Source of the DNA: an uncultured Selenomonadaceae bacterium
GTDB taxonomy: Bacteria > Bacillota > Negativicutes > Selenomonadales > Selenomonadaceae
Assembly: GCA_905234175.1 (NCBI GenBank)
Contig: CAJOGX010000004.1
Location: 27,401 to 91,400 of the forward strand
Length of the DNA: 64,000 nucleotides
Reading direction: 5' to 3'
Part shown: piece by piece, positions 23,167 to 30,877 of the stretch
Numbering within the stretch: the stretch's first letter is position 1
Layout of the letters: every line of letters starts with the position of its first letter
Position numbers and translations under genes: made by a program
The notes under the pieces: generated by a model
Told to the model about the DNA's origin: nothing
What the model saw: the letters and a program-made list of their open reading frames with translations, nothing else
Databases searched by the model: none

Positions 23167-23823
23167 TTAACTGCGGTGGAAGTTATGCGGACGGTGTTCG
23201 CCGAAAAGTTTCTTTGCGTCAACGTTGAACTCTTTCGCAACGTCCGCCCAGCTGTTATTGATTTTGCGCTTATTCAGTACGCTCTTGATGTTTTTGCCGG
23301 ACTCGCTGGCGATAATTCCTGCGGCGCTGATGTCGCGCGGGTTGTAGCCTTCGTCGAGGAGTTTCTGAACGGTATTTTTATCGAGCCTGTATTTTTGAGC
23401 GAGCCCGCTGAGCATTTCGTCCTTCATGAAGGTATCGAACTGCTCAAGCGTGACGCCGAGTTTTTCAGCGACCTGGTGCCAGTCGTTTTTCATGGCGAGG
23501 ACTTCAGAAAAAGACCTGCCGCTGAGTTTAGCGAGAGTCGCCGCCTGCTTAATGTCGCCGAAGTGCGTATTTTCGCGGAGCGCCGTTTCAATTTCAGCCT
23601 GATTAACGCCGTAGTAGTCAGCGACTTTTTTGGAGAACTCCGCAATTTGTTCATCGGTGAACTGCGGGCGTTCGTGCTGCCCGTCGAACTGTTCAAAGTG
23701 CGGTCTGTTATTGCCGTGGAAATGTGCCGCATGAGCCTGCGCGTCGTTGAAGGCGATTCCGCCGCTCAGTAAAATTGCGCCGCTCAAAATTCCGGCGAGG
23801 AGTTTCTTTTTAAGCTTCATCAT
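23167..23823 (-). CDS. Exported helical protein, 218 aa
   Basis: Unrecognised. A signal peptide (LLAGILSGAILLSGGIAFNDAQA) leads to a His/Phe/Gln-rich segment (HAAHFHGNNRPHFEQFDGQHERPQF) and then three or four similar helical units of about 40 residues that repeat a pattern like V-A-D-Y-Y-G-V-N-Q-A-E-I and V-A-K-E-F-N-V-D-A-K-K-L. The His-rich start and the HRPHNFHRS tail might bind metal. The likely start is the ATG at 23823, 9 bases after AGGAGG. It has its own terminator and is divergent from the glucosaminidase gene. Confidence 0.75.
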   Translation of the reverse strand: MMKLKKKLLAGILSGAILLSGGIAFNDAQAHAAHFHGNNRPHFEQFDGQHERPQFTDEQIAEFSKKVADYYGVNQAEIETALRENTHFGDIKQAATLAKLSGRSFSEVLAMKNDWHQVAEKLGVTLEQFDTFMKDEMLSGLAQKYRLDKNTVQKLLDEGYNPRDISAAGIIASESGKNIKSVLNKRKINNSWADVAKEFNVDAKKLFGEHRPHNFHRS

Positions 23824-23920
23824 GATAATCATCCTCCTGTTTAGCGCAAGTATAGCAAAAAATTTTCCGCGCGTCTTTAGATTTTCATTAAAAAATTTTA
23901 GCGCAGAATGAAAATAAATC

Positions 23921-23949
23921 TTGCATTTTGAAAACTTATGGTTTATACT
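23921..23949 (+). promoter_or_regulatory. Promoter of glucosaminidase gene
   Basis: TTGCAT (23921-23926), exactly 17 bp, then TATACT (23944-23949). Confidence 0.7.
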
Positions 23950-23989
23950 CTAACTGGTAAATGAAATTTTTGTGAAAACGAGGTGTTTG

Positions 23990-24823
23990 ATGTTGGAAAG
24001 TAAACGGTTGCGGAAACTGGTGGCGCTGCTTGCCATCGGTGCGTTTGCGGCTTCGGGCGCCGTTAGCGCGGACGCAAAAAGAGTTCATGACCCGAAAGTT
24101 TCAACGAAAGCGGAGGTGAGAGAGGGCACGGAGCGCGTGGAAAAAAATGCGCCGATTGGCTCGGTATTTCGGCAGGAAATTCCGCCGCACGCGATTTTGA
24201 ATCCGGACGAGGGCGCCAGCGTGATTTTGAATCCGGTGGAGCTGGAGCCGGAGCTCGACGAGGCGAATCTGGGACCGTACGAAGGGGAAGTTTACGTGCG
24301 GCAGACGGTTTCGCCGTACGACACGTCGATAATCGGGACGCCAATGGCGAGCCAGGAGCAGTGCGTGCGGTATCTGCTGCGGAACAATCCGGCGCCGAAT
24401 CTGCCGGTATCTGCTGAAGAAATTGTGGCGTACTACTACGAGGAGGGCGCGCGCGAAGGAATAAGACCGGACGTGGCCTTTGCGCAGGCGCTCAAGGAAA
24501 CGGGCTTTTTCCGCTACGGCGGCGACGTGGTACCTGAGCAGAACAATTACTGCGGCTTGGGCACGACCGGCGGCGGCGTCAAGGGCGAATACTTTGCAAG
24601 CCCACAATTAGGCGTACGCGCTCACATTCAGCATCTTCTGGCATATTCTTCGACGCGCAGACCTACCACGCCGATTATCGACCCGCGCTATCACATTGTT
24701 CGCAAGGCTTACGGCGCGCGCACTCTCGGCGACTGGCAGGATTTGAACGGCCGCTGGGCTGTCCCTGGCAATTTCTACGGGCAGGAAATTCTTTCCATAT
24801 TCAAGGCGATTCTTGTGCAATAA
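23990..24823 (+). CDS. Exported glucosaminidase-domain peptidoglycan hydrolase
   Basis: 277 aa. A signal peptide (LVALLAIGAFAASGAVSADA) is followed by a disordered Pro/Glu/Val-rich linker (IPPHAILNPDEGASVILNPVELEPELDE) and a C-terminal glucosaminidase domain, residues about 140-270: VAYYYEEGAREGIRPDVAFAQALKETGFFRYGG (catalytic Glu in KETGF), NNYCGLG, and the SPQLGVRAHIQHLLAYSS helix. This lysozyme-like fold cuts the GlcNAc-MurNAc backbone. The ATG at 23990 follows GAGGTG; the GTG of the track at 23972 is upstream of it. Likely roles are wall turnover or cell separation. Confidence 0.88.
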   Translation: MLESKRLRKLVALLAIGAFAASGAVSADAKRVHDPKVSTKAEVREGTERVEKNAPIGSVFRQEIPPHAILNPDEGASVILNPVELEPELDEANLGPYEGEVYVRQTVSPYDTSIIGTPMASQEQCVRYLLRNNPAPNLPVSAEEIVAYYYEEGAREGIRPDVAFAQALKETGFFRYGGDVVPEQNNYCGLGTTGGGVKGEYFASPQLGVRAHIQHLLAYSSTRRPTTPIIDPRYHIVRKAYGARTLGDWQDLNGRWAVPGNFYGQEILSIFKAILVQ

Positions 24824-24867
24824 TTTATTCATAAAATTTATACCTGAGCGGGCACCGGCTGAACTTC

Positions 24868-24896
24868 TTGACCTCGCTTAAACATTCCTGTAAAAT
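24868..24896 (+). promoter_or_regulatory. Promoter of mgtC-like gene
   Basis: TTGACC (24868-24873), 17-bp spacer, TAAAAT (24891-24896). The leader to the start codon is under 50 bases, too short for an M-box magnesium riboswitch. Confidence 0.7.
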
Positions 24897-24944
24897 TTTC
24901 GGGCGGCGCAGACCGTCTCCACGATAAAATTTTTTCAAGCCACG

Positions 24945-25619
24945 GTGATAGATTTGATTTCGGAATGGGAACTATTTTTCAGACTGGCGCTTTCATGCAT
25001 ACTGGGCGGCGTGATAGGGTACGAGCGGCAGAGTCGGCGGAAGTCGGCGGGCTTGCGGACGAACATGCTGGTTTGTCTGGGTTCGTGCCTTATCATGGTG
25101 CTCAGCGAGGCGCTCTACTTCAACGTTGAAGGGCGCACGAACGCGGATCCCGCGCGATTGGCGGCGCAGGTCGTCAGCGGAATTGGATTTCTGGGCGCGG
25201 GCGCAATTATGAAAGAGGGCGTGACTGTCACCGGCTTGACAACTGCGGCTTCGATTTGGGCGGTATCGGGCGTCGGCTTAGCGGTCGGCGCAGGCTATTA
25301 TTCCGGCGCGCTTTTTACTACCGCGCTGATTTTCTCGACGCTCGGTACCCTCAGCCGCATTGACGAATGGGTTATGCACGAAAAAAATCTCTACCTGACG
25401 ATTCACACGCACGACAGGCCTGGTCAGCTCATGCATATCAGTTCCTGCATTGACGATTTACAGCTGAAAGTTCGCGGCGTCAAAGTCAAGGCGGACGAGG
25501 AGCATTCCGGCATTTTGTGCATAGATTTTGAAGTGTATAACCACCGAAGTTTGAAAAGTGTCGTCGTCGTGGACGCGATTAAGCGCATTGAGGGCGTCGT
25601 CAGCGTCGACGTTAATTGA
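24945..25619 (+). CDS. mgtC: MgtC/SapB-family membrane protein
   Basis: 224 aa. The N-terminal half has four to five membrane helices with the family signatures LGGVIGYERQSRRKSAGLRTN (R and N conserved), QVVSGIGFLGAGAIM and GLTTAASIWAVSGVGLAVGAGYY. The C-terminal about 80 residues form an ACT-like regulatory domain (LTIHTHDRPGQLMHISSCIDDLQLKV). Relatives affect magnesium homeostasis or F-ATPase activity; the exact activity is unsettled. The GTG start lacks a strong Shine-Dalgarno, and a TTG at 24954 is an alternative. It has its own promoter and is followed 16 bp later by folE2. Confidence 0.93.
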   Translation: MIDLISEWELFFRLALSCILGGVIGYERQSRRKSAGLRTNMLVCLGSCLIMVLSEALYFNVEGRTNADPARLAAQVVSGIGFLGAGAIMKEGVTVTGLTTAASIWAVSGVGLAVGAGYYSGALFTTALIFSTLGTLSRIDEWVMHEKNLYLTIHTHDRPGQLMHISSCIDDLQLKVRGVKVKADEEHSGILCIDFEVYNHRSLKSVVVVDAIKRIEGVVSVDVN

Positions 25620-25635
25620 TAAATCGAGGGCGGAA

Positions 25636-26409
25636 ATGATAGACGTACAGAACGAAAAGGATTCGCGCGGAATAAAAATTCAGCGGACAGGTGTGACGCG
25701 CGTGCACCTGCCGTTTTTAATTTTGAGCGGCGGAAAAGTGCAGCAGGTTTTAGCGACGATTCGGTTCACGGTCTCGCTGAGCGAAAAAATTCGCGGCACG
25801 CACATGAGTCGGCTCATGGAAATTCTGACGGACTGGGCGTCGACGCCGATAGCAATTTCCGACGTTGAAAAAATTCTGGCGGACGCAATAGAAAAGCTCG
25901 GCACAGATTTCGCGGCGATTCAGCTGGCGTTCAAATATTTCGTCAGCCGGACGGCGCCGGTAACCGGTCGAGCGGCACTTCTGGACGTTGACTGCGAATT
26001 TATCGGCGAACTTTCGCGCGGCGCTAAGATGAATTTTACGCTGGGCTTAGCGGTGCCGTTTACGTCGCTCTGTCCCTGCAGCAGGGAAATTTCGGACTAC
26101 GGCGCGCATAATCAGCGGTCGGTCTGCCGCGTCAAAATTAATTTCGCCAGCGCTGAAAACTGCGAGCTTGAAAAAATTATCAGTGTTATCGAGGCGCAGG
26201 GCTCCAGCAAAATTTTTCCCATCCTCAAGCGCGAAGATGAAAAGTTCGTCACCGAGGCCGCCTACGAAAATCCCAAGTTCGTCGAAGATATTCTGCGCGA
26301 TGTCGTGCTGGCCGTTCGCGCTCTGGAAAATGTTTCCGGCTTCGAGGTCGAGTGCGAAAATTTTGAGTCGATTCATAACCACAACGCTTTTGCCAGCCAC
26401 CGCGAATAA
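25636..26409 (+). CDS. folE2: GTP cyclohydrolase I type 2 (FolE2)
   Basis: 257 aa. It converts GTP to dihydroneopterin triphosphate for folate (and often queuosine) synthesis, using a metal other than zinc. Diagnostic features are the active-site SLCPCSREISDYGAHNQR with its Cys and the His of AHNQR, the N-terminal GVTRVHLPF, and the C-terminal FEVECENFESIHNHNAFA. The ATG at 25636 follows GAGGGCGG; the track extends upstream into mgtC. Probably co-transcribed with the mgtC-like gene. No zur-type site is visible. Confidence 0.95.
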   Translation: MIDVQNEKDSRGIKIQRTGVTRVHLPFLILSGGKVQQVLATIRFTVSLSEKIRGTHMSRLMEILTDWASTPIAISDVEKILADAIEKLGTDFAAIQLAFKYFVSRTAPVTGRAALLDVDCEFIGELSRGAKMNFTLGLAVPFTSLCPCSREISDYGAHNQRSVCRVKINFASAENCELEKIISVIEAQGSSKIFPILKREDEKFVTEAAYENPKFVEDILRDVVLAVRALENVSGFEVECENFESIHNHNAFASHRE

Positions 26410-26414
26410 ATTTT

Positions 26415-27143
26415 TCATACAGCGAAGAACAACTTTTTCATTTCAGGGGATTGAAAAACTTCGTCGACGGTTCCGCGCCTCAGCACGCGCTTGTTGAGCA
26501 GGATAACCTGGTCGGCGTATTTTTTTACCATTTCCAAATCGTGCGAAATCAGCAGAATCGCCATGTCCTCGTCCGCGCAGAGTTTCGCCGCCAGCTCGTA
26601 GAAAATTTCCATGCCAACTTTGTCGACGCCGCTTACTGGCTCGTCAAGTAACAGCAAATCCGGCAGCGGCTCCAGCGCCAGCGCCAGCAAAACCCGTTGC
26701 AGTTCGCCGCCCGACAGCGCTCCCAGCCGCCGGTCGATTAAATATTCCGCCTGCACGCGCCGCAAAATTTTTTCAACCTTTTCGCGTACCGCGCCCGCCG
26801 AGCACAGCCACACCGGCTTCCACGTCAGGCACGCCATGAACAAATCCAGCACTGAGGTCGGCGAAGTCGCATCGAACTTGAGCGTTTGCGGCACGTAGCC
26901 GATTATTGGGCGCAAATGTTTGCCCTTCGCGTCAAAATAATTCAGCGTTCCCGTATGCGAAACTTCTCCCAAAATTGATTTTAACAGCGTGGATTTTCCC
27001 GCGCCGTTCGGTCCGATAAGCGCCGTCAGTTCCCCGCACTGCAGCGTAAAATTTACGTCGCTGAAAATTTCCAGTTCCCCGACCCGCACGCCGAAATTTT
27101 CAACTTTCGTTTCGCAAAGCCGCGCGCTGTGATGTTTGCGCAA
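26415..27143 (-). CDS. ABC transporter ATP-binding protein, metal-type
   Basis: 242 aa. Walker A GPNGAGKSTLL, Q-loop YVPQTLKFD, signature LSGGELQRVLLALAL, Walker B LLLLDEPVSGVD and switch His (LISHDLEM) are all intact, so it should hydrolyse ATP. The overall style resembles zinc/manganese importer ATPases (ZnuC type), yet its neighbour is an ABC-2 exporter permease. The TTG start touches the stop of that permease, so translation is coupled. Most likely the pair is an exporter; its substrate is unknown. Confidence 0.9.
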   Translation of the reverse strand: MRKHHSARLCETKVENFGVRVGELEIFSDVNFTLQCGELTALIGPNGAGKSTLLKSILGEVSHTGTLNYFDAKGKHLRPIIGYVPQTLKFDATSPTSVLDLFMACLTWKPVWLCSAGAVREKVEKILRRVQAEYLIDRRLGALSGGELQRVLLALALEPLPDLLLLDEPVSGVDKVGMEIFYELAAKLCADEDMAILLISHDLEMVKKYADQVILLNKRVLRRGTVDEVFQSPEMKKLFFAV

Positions 27144-27875
27144 TCAGTCCACCAGCTTTTCAAATTCTCTGCACGATAAAAAAACCAGAAGCGCCGCGTA
27201 GAAAATCAGCACCGCCAGCGAAACCGCGTCGAAGCCCGTCCGCAAAAGCGCGCTCGTATGCGTCAGCGGCAGAATTTCTATCGCCAGCCGCACGAACTCC
27301 GGCAGTTGCGCCGTGCTGAAAAATGTCCCGCACAAAAAGCTCATCGGCATTAACAAATACGTGTTGACCTGCGCGAGTTCCTCGTACGTTTGAACTTTCA
27401 GCGCCGCGCAAAATCCGACGCCCGCGAAAATTACCGCGTTCAAAATTACCACGGGCAGAAATTCCACCGACAGATTTAATTTCGCGCCGAAAACTGCCGC
27501 CACGCACAAAATCAGCGCCGTTGAAATCAGCGCACGCAAAACCGCTGAGCTTAATTTTCCGGCGACGTACGCCAGCGGAGAAATTGGCGCGCTCAGATAT
27601 TCTTCCAGACTTTTGTGGTAAACTTTTTCCGCGTGGACGGTTGTTGCGCTCATGTAGCTGACGTTCATTGAGTTCAGCGCGACAATTCCAGGGACGAGAA
27701 AATCCATGTAACTGCTGCCGTCGAGCGTGATACTCTTGCCTAAGCCCCAGCCGAAAGCGACAAGGTACAGCACCGGCGTTACGAGCCGCGACAGGATAAA
27801 TTTTTTGAGCCGCCGCCGCAAAACTATCCAGTCGCGCCAGAAAACTGTGCCCGCGTCGAAAAAAAATCTAGGCAT
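27144..27875 (-). CDS. ABC-2 type exporter permease
   Basis: 243 aa with about six hydrophobic segments (LYLVAFGWGLGKSI, FLVPGIVALNSMNVSYMSA, ALISTALILCVAAVFGA, VILNAVIFAGVGFCAALKV, AVLIFYAALLVFL). The block NSMNVSYMSATTVHAEKVYHKSLEEYLSAPISPLAYVAGK matches the cytoplasmic coupling region of daunorubicin/NodJ-like permeases. It overlaps the preceding small gene by 8 bp and abuts the ATPase gene. Exported substrate not predictable. Confidence 0.9.
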   Translation of the reverse strand: MPRFFFDAGTVFWRDWIVLRRRLKKFILSRLVTPVLYLVAFGWGLGKSITLDGSSYMDFLVPGIVALNSMNVSYMSATTVHAEKVYHKSLEEYLSAPISPLAYVAGKLSSAVLRALISTALILCVAAVFGAKLNLSVEFLPVVILNAVIFAGVGFCAALKVQTYEELAQVNTYLLMPMSFLCGTFFSTAQLPEFVRLAIEILPLTHTSALLRTGFDAVSLAVLIFYAALLVFLSCREFEKLVD

Positions 27876-28233
27876 TTTTCATGGCGTTAAGGCGTTCGAG
27901 CTCAGCCCTGTGGCGTTGCAGAGCGAAACCGATTCGCTGATGTTCCTCGTCGTCGAAGTCGGGATTTTCGTACGCCGCCTGAATTTTTTCGAGCCGCGCG
28001 GAAACTTCCTCAATTTCCTTATCCAGCGCGAATTTATCTTTGAGCGCCAGCCCGTAAACGTCTTTAATCTGCTTGCGGACGGTGCTGGCGTATTTTTTTT
28101 CGCCGGAAATTTCGCCGAGAATTTCAGCCAGTTCCAGAATAATTTCGAGCGGATTTTTCGCCATGCTTATGGAATTGTTGAGCGCAGTGCGGAGGCGTTC
28201 AGCGGCGCCGAATTTGAAATCTTTATCAGCCAC
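27868..28233 (-). CDS. Hypothetical coiled-coil protein, 121 aa
   Basis: A soluble helical protein without recognised domain, starting at a GTG after AAGGAA. The second half is a long charged coiled coil (ALDKEIEEVSARLEKIQAAYENPDFDDEEHQRIGFALQRHRAELERL). It overlaps the ABC permease by 8 bp, so the three genes form one operon; a regulatory or scaffold role for the exporter is possible but unsupported. It has its own start just downstream of the tmRNA terminator. Confidence 0.7.
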   Translation of the reverse strand: MADKDFKFGAAERLRTALNNSISMAKNPLEIILELAEILGEISGEKKYASTVRKQIKDVYGLALKDKFALDKEIEEVSARLEKIQAAYENPDFDDEEHQRIGFALQRHRAELERLNAMKNA

Positions 28234-28248
28234 GGTAAATTCCTTTCT

Positions 28249-28274
28249 AAACTAAGAAAGCGCCCGCAGGCGCC
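28249..28274 (-). terminator. Terminator of tmRNA
   Basis: On the minus strand GGCGCC-TGCG-GGCGC forms a short GC stem followed by TTTCTTAGTTT, 10 bases after the tmRNA 3' end. Confidence 0.7.
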
Positions 28275-28284
28275 TTGATTTTAG

Positions 28285-28629
28285 TGGAGATGGCGGGAGT
28301 CGAACCCGCGTCCGAAAATGACGTTACCCGACTTTCTCCGAGCGCAGTCAGTGATTGTTTTTCAGCCGCGCCGAGTTCGCTGACAAACTTTGCGCAGCCA
28401 AGCGCCGAAAGAAATTCCCAGACCGTTATGGCGCGTTAGAGTCTGGTATCTCGCGTTGACCCCCGACCCGACTCAGCGAGAATCAGTCGGCGGAGGCTGG
28501 CTTATGCTGCCAGAGCGTATTCTTCATTCGCGTTTATTTTCAAAACACTTGCCCCTTGATAAACCGGTTCAGGGCGCCGGTGCTCGCTTATCAAATCCCA
28601 TCTATCCCCGTCGAAACCGGTGCATCCCC
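28285..28629 (-). ncRNA. ssrA: tmRNA (transfer-messenger RNA)
   Basis: About 345 nt. The 5' end GGGGATG pairs with CATCTCC at the 3' end as the 7-bp acceptor stem. The 5' half carries the tmRNA hallmark GGTTTCGACGGGGAT; the 3' end has the TPsiC arm GGGTTCGACTCCC. The mRNA-like part reads GCG AAT GAA GAA TAC GCT CTG GCA GCA TAA (28531-28502), tag ANEEYALAA, closely matching known tags. CCA is not encoded in full after the discriminator A. It rescues stalled ribosomes and tags the products for proteolysis. A TTGACA promoter and a terminator flank it. Confidence 0.97.
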
Positions 28630-28656
28630 GTAGCTGGAATTTGTAGAAGTCTGTGC

Positions 28657-28685
28657 AGTTTATCACAAAAAATTTTTGCTGTCAA
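28657..28685 (-). promoter_or_regulatory. tmRNA promoter
   Basis: TTGACA (28685-28680), 17-bp spacer, TAAACT (28662-28657) with an extended TGA, on the minus strand just beyond the dnaB stop; about 30 nt of leader would be removed by RNase P. Confidence 0.8.
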
Positions 28686-28686
28686 A

Positions 28687-30027
28687 TTATTCTTCGTCGA
28701 GGTCGCTGGCGAGGGAGCCGAAGCGCATGCATTCCTTATCGAACTGCAGGCTGATATTGGTCGTGGGGCCGTTGCGGTTTTTGGCGATAATCAGCTCGGC
28801 GGTGTTGGCGTTTTCGGTTTCCTTGTCGTAATATTCTTCGCGGTAGAGGAACATGACCAAATCGGCGTCCTGCTCAAGGGAGCCGCTTTCGCGCAAATCG
28901 CTGAGCATTGGGCGCTTATCTGCGCGCAGTTCGACGCTACGGGAAAGCTGGCTTAGCGCTAAGATTGGAACTTTCAATTCGCGGGCGAGCGCCTTGAGGT
29001 TGCGGGAAATCTCGGAAATTTCCTGCTGGCGGTTGTAGTCGAAGCCCCTGCGCGATTCGCCCTGCATGAGCTGAAGGTAGTCGATAACGATAAAGTCCAG
29101 ACCGTACGAGTTTTTAATCTGGCGCGCCTTCGAGCGCAAATCCATGACGGAAATGCCGGCGGTATCGTCGATAAAAAGATTCGATTCGACAATGTGTTCG
29201 AGCGCGTCAACCAGGTCTCTGAACTCAGCGATAGAAATTTTGCCGGTACTGAGGCTGTGGGAATTTATCCCGCTGTAGGAACTCAAAAGGCGGTGGCCGA
29301 GCTGTTCCTTGCTCATTTCGAGGGAAAAAATTGCCACAATGTTATCCTTCAGCGCGGCGTTCATCGCCATATTAAGAGCGAGCGCAGTTTTTCCCATGGA
29401 CGGGCGCGCGGCAAGTAAAATCAGGTCGGATTTTTGAAAGCCGCTGGTGAGCCTGTCGAGGTCGACGAAACTTGTCTCGACGCCGGTAAAGCCCTTAGGA
29501 TTTTCCATCGCGCGGCGGATTCTGTCAAAAGAGCGCATGACGATTGGGCGGACGTGTTCAAAGGTTGAAGTTTCGCCGTCGGAGGTTATCTCAAAAATTT
29601 TTTTTTCCGCATTGTCCAGAATATCCTTGAACGGTTCCTTATCTTCGTAAGCAATTTTTGTAATTTCCTCGCCGGCGCGCGCCAGGTCTCGAAGCGTCGC
29701 CTTTTCCTTGATAGCTTTGGCGTAGGTCTCGACGTAAGCAGTCGTATTGGCAAATTCCGTCAGCGAGTAGAGAAATTCTATGCCAATTTCTTCGAGCTTG
29801 CCGGATTTCCGCAGTTCGTCCATAACCGAAAGGATATTCGGCACGATTTTCTGGTTATAGAGTTTAACAATCACGTCGAAAACGATTCGGTGCTGTGGAC
29901 GATAAAAATTTTCGGTTTTCAAAATCGAGGTGACAAGCGGGATTATTTCGCCCTCGCGGATTAGCATTGCGCTAAGGACGAACTTCTCCATTTCCACGAT
30001 TTGTGAAAGATTTGCCGGTTCGCGCAA
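28687..30027 (-). CDS. dnaB: Replicative DNA helicase DnaB
   Basis: 446 aa, hexameric 5'-3' helicase of the replication fork. The N-terminal DnaB domain (EKFVLSAMLIREG ... YSLTEFANTTAYVETYAKAIKEKATLRDL) binds primase; the RecA-like C-terminal half has Walker A ARPSMGKTALALN, Walker B FIVIDYLQLM, FSLEMSKEQLGHRLLSS, and the end LIIAKNRNGPT. The start is a TTG about 9 bases after GGGAGG. No rplI lies beside it in the window. No intein. Confidence 0.96.
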   Translation of the reverse strand: MREPANLSQIVEMEKFVLSAMLIREGEIIPLVTSILKTENFYRPQHRIVFDVIVKLYNQKIVPNILSVMDELRKSGKLEEIGIEFLYSLTEFANTTAYVETYAKAIKEKATLRDLARAGEEITKIAYEDKEPFKDILDNAEKKIFEITSDGETSTFEHVRPIVMRSFDRIRRAMENPKGFTGVETSFVDLDRLTSGFQKSDLILLAARPSMGKTALALNMAMNAALKDNIVAIFSLEMSKEQLGHRLLSSYSGINSHSLSTGKISIAEFRDLVDALEHIVESNLFIDDTAGISVMDLRSKARQIKNSYGLDFIVIDYLQLMQGESRRGFDYNRQQEISEISRNLKALARELKVPILALSQLSRSVELRADKRPMLSDLRESGSLEQDADLVMFLYREEYYDKETENANTAELIIAKNRNGPTTNISLQFDKECMRFGSLASDLDEE

Positions 30028-30066
30028 AAAAATTCGCCTCCCTGCTGTAACAATTCTACAAAATCT

Positions 30067-30096
30067 TTGTAATTCCTATCGTGCATGTGGTATAAT
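30067..30096 (+). promoter_or_regulatory. Promoter of PHP hydrolase gene
   Basis: TTGTAA (30067-30072), 18-bp spacer, TATAAT (30091-30096) with an extended TGG. A 6-bp inverted repeat (TACAAA/TTTGTA, about 30057-30071) overlaps the -35 region and could be an operator. Confidence 0.65.
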
Positions 30097-30131
30097 TATT
30101 TTTAATTTCCGCCACGAAAGGACGTGATAAT

Positions 30132-30863
30132 TTGAAAGACCTTTTGGACGTTCACACTCACACGTTTGCAAGCGGGCACGCTTACAGCAGCCTTCGCGAA
30201 AATATTTCCGCCGCGAAAAATCTGGGGCTGGAGCTCATTGGAATTTCTGAGCACGCTCCGCGAATGCCTGGCAGCTGTCACGATTTTTATTTTCTGAACA
30301 CGAGCGTCATTCCGCGCGACGCTTACGGGATTAAGCTGGTTATCGGCGTGGAGCTGAACATTCTGGATTACAGCGGCAGCACTGATTTGCCGGAACAGGT
30401 TTTGCGGAGACTGGATTACGCCATTGCCAGCCTGCACGAACCGTGCATAGATTCCGGCAGCGTCGCTGAAAATACCGCCGCACTGATTGGTGCCATGAAA
30501 AATCCCCACGTCGTCATTATCGGGCACCCCGACAATCCGCATTACCACGTTGACTTCGATAAACTTGCCTCCGCCGCTAAGGAAAATCACGTCCTGCTGG
30601 AAGTCAACAACAGTTCTTACAAGCCCAGCAGCTACCGCTCAGGCTCGCGCGATAACGCTACTGAAATGCTGGCGGCGTGCAAAAAATACGGCGCGGAAGT
30701 TATCATGGGCAGCGACGCGCATATAGATTGGGACGTTGGCAACCACAAATTCGCGCAGGAAGTTCTTCAGCAAAATAATTTTCCGGCGGAGCTCGTCGTA
30801 AACTCAGACCCAGTGAAATTTTTTGAGTGCGTGCAGTTCAGAAAATCGCTGGCGCCGAAATGA
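30132..30863 (+). CDS. PHP-domain phosphoesterase (YcdX-like)
   Basis: 243 aa. Metal-binding motifs of the PHP superfamily are visible: DVHTHTFASGHAYSS near the N-terminus, GISEHAP, the VGVELNILDYSG stretch, IGHPDNPHYHVDF, and GSDAHIDWDVG at the C-terminus, matching the YcdX-type trinuclear metal proteins. Probably a phosphatase of unknown substrate. It begins at a TTG after AAAGGA. The downstream acyl-CoA ligase start is 15 bp away, so they are co-transcribed. Confidence 0.9.
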   Translation: MKDLLDVHTHTFASGHAYSSLRENISAAKNLGLELIGISEHAPRMPGSCHDFYFLNTSVIPRDAYGIKLVIGVELNILDYSGSTDLPEQVLRRLDYAIASLHEPCIDSGSVAENTAALIGAMKNPHVVIIGHPDNPHYHVDFDKLASAAKENHVLLEVNNSSYKPSSYRSGSRDNATEMLAACKKYGAEVIMGSDAHIDWDVGNHKFAQEVLQQNNFPAELVVNSDPVKFFECVQFRKSLAPK

Positions 30864-30877
30864 AAGGAGATCTTAAT

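Noticed and set aside
24897-24945. M-box magnesium riboswitch before mgtC
   Set aside because: Leader is under 50 bases and lacks the required helices.
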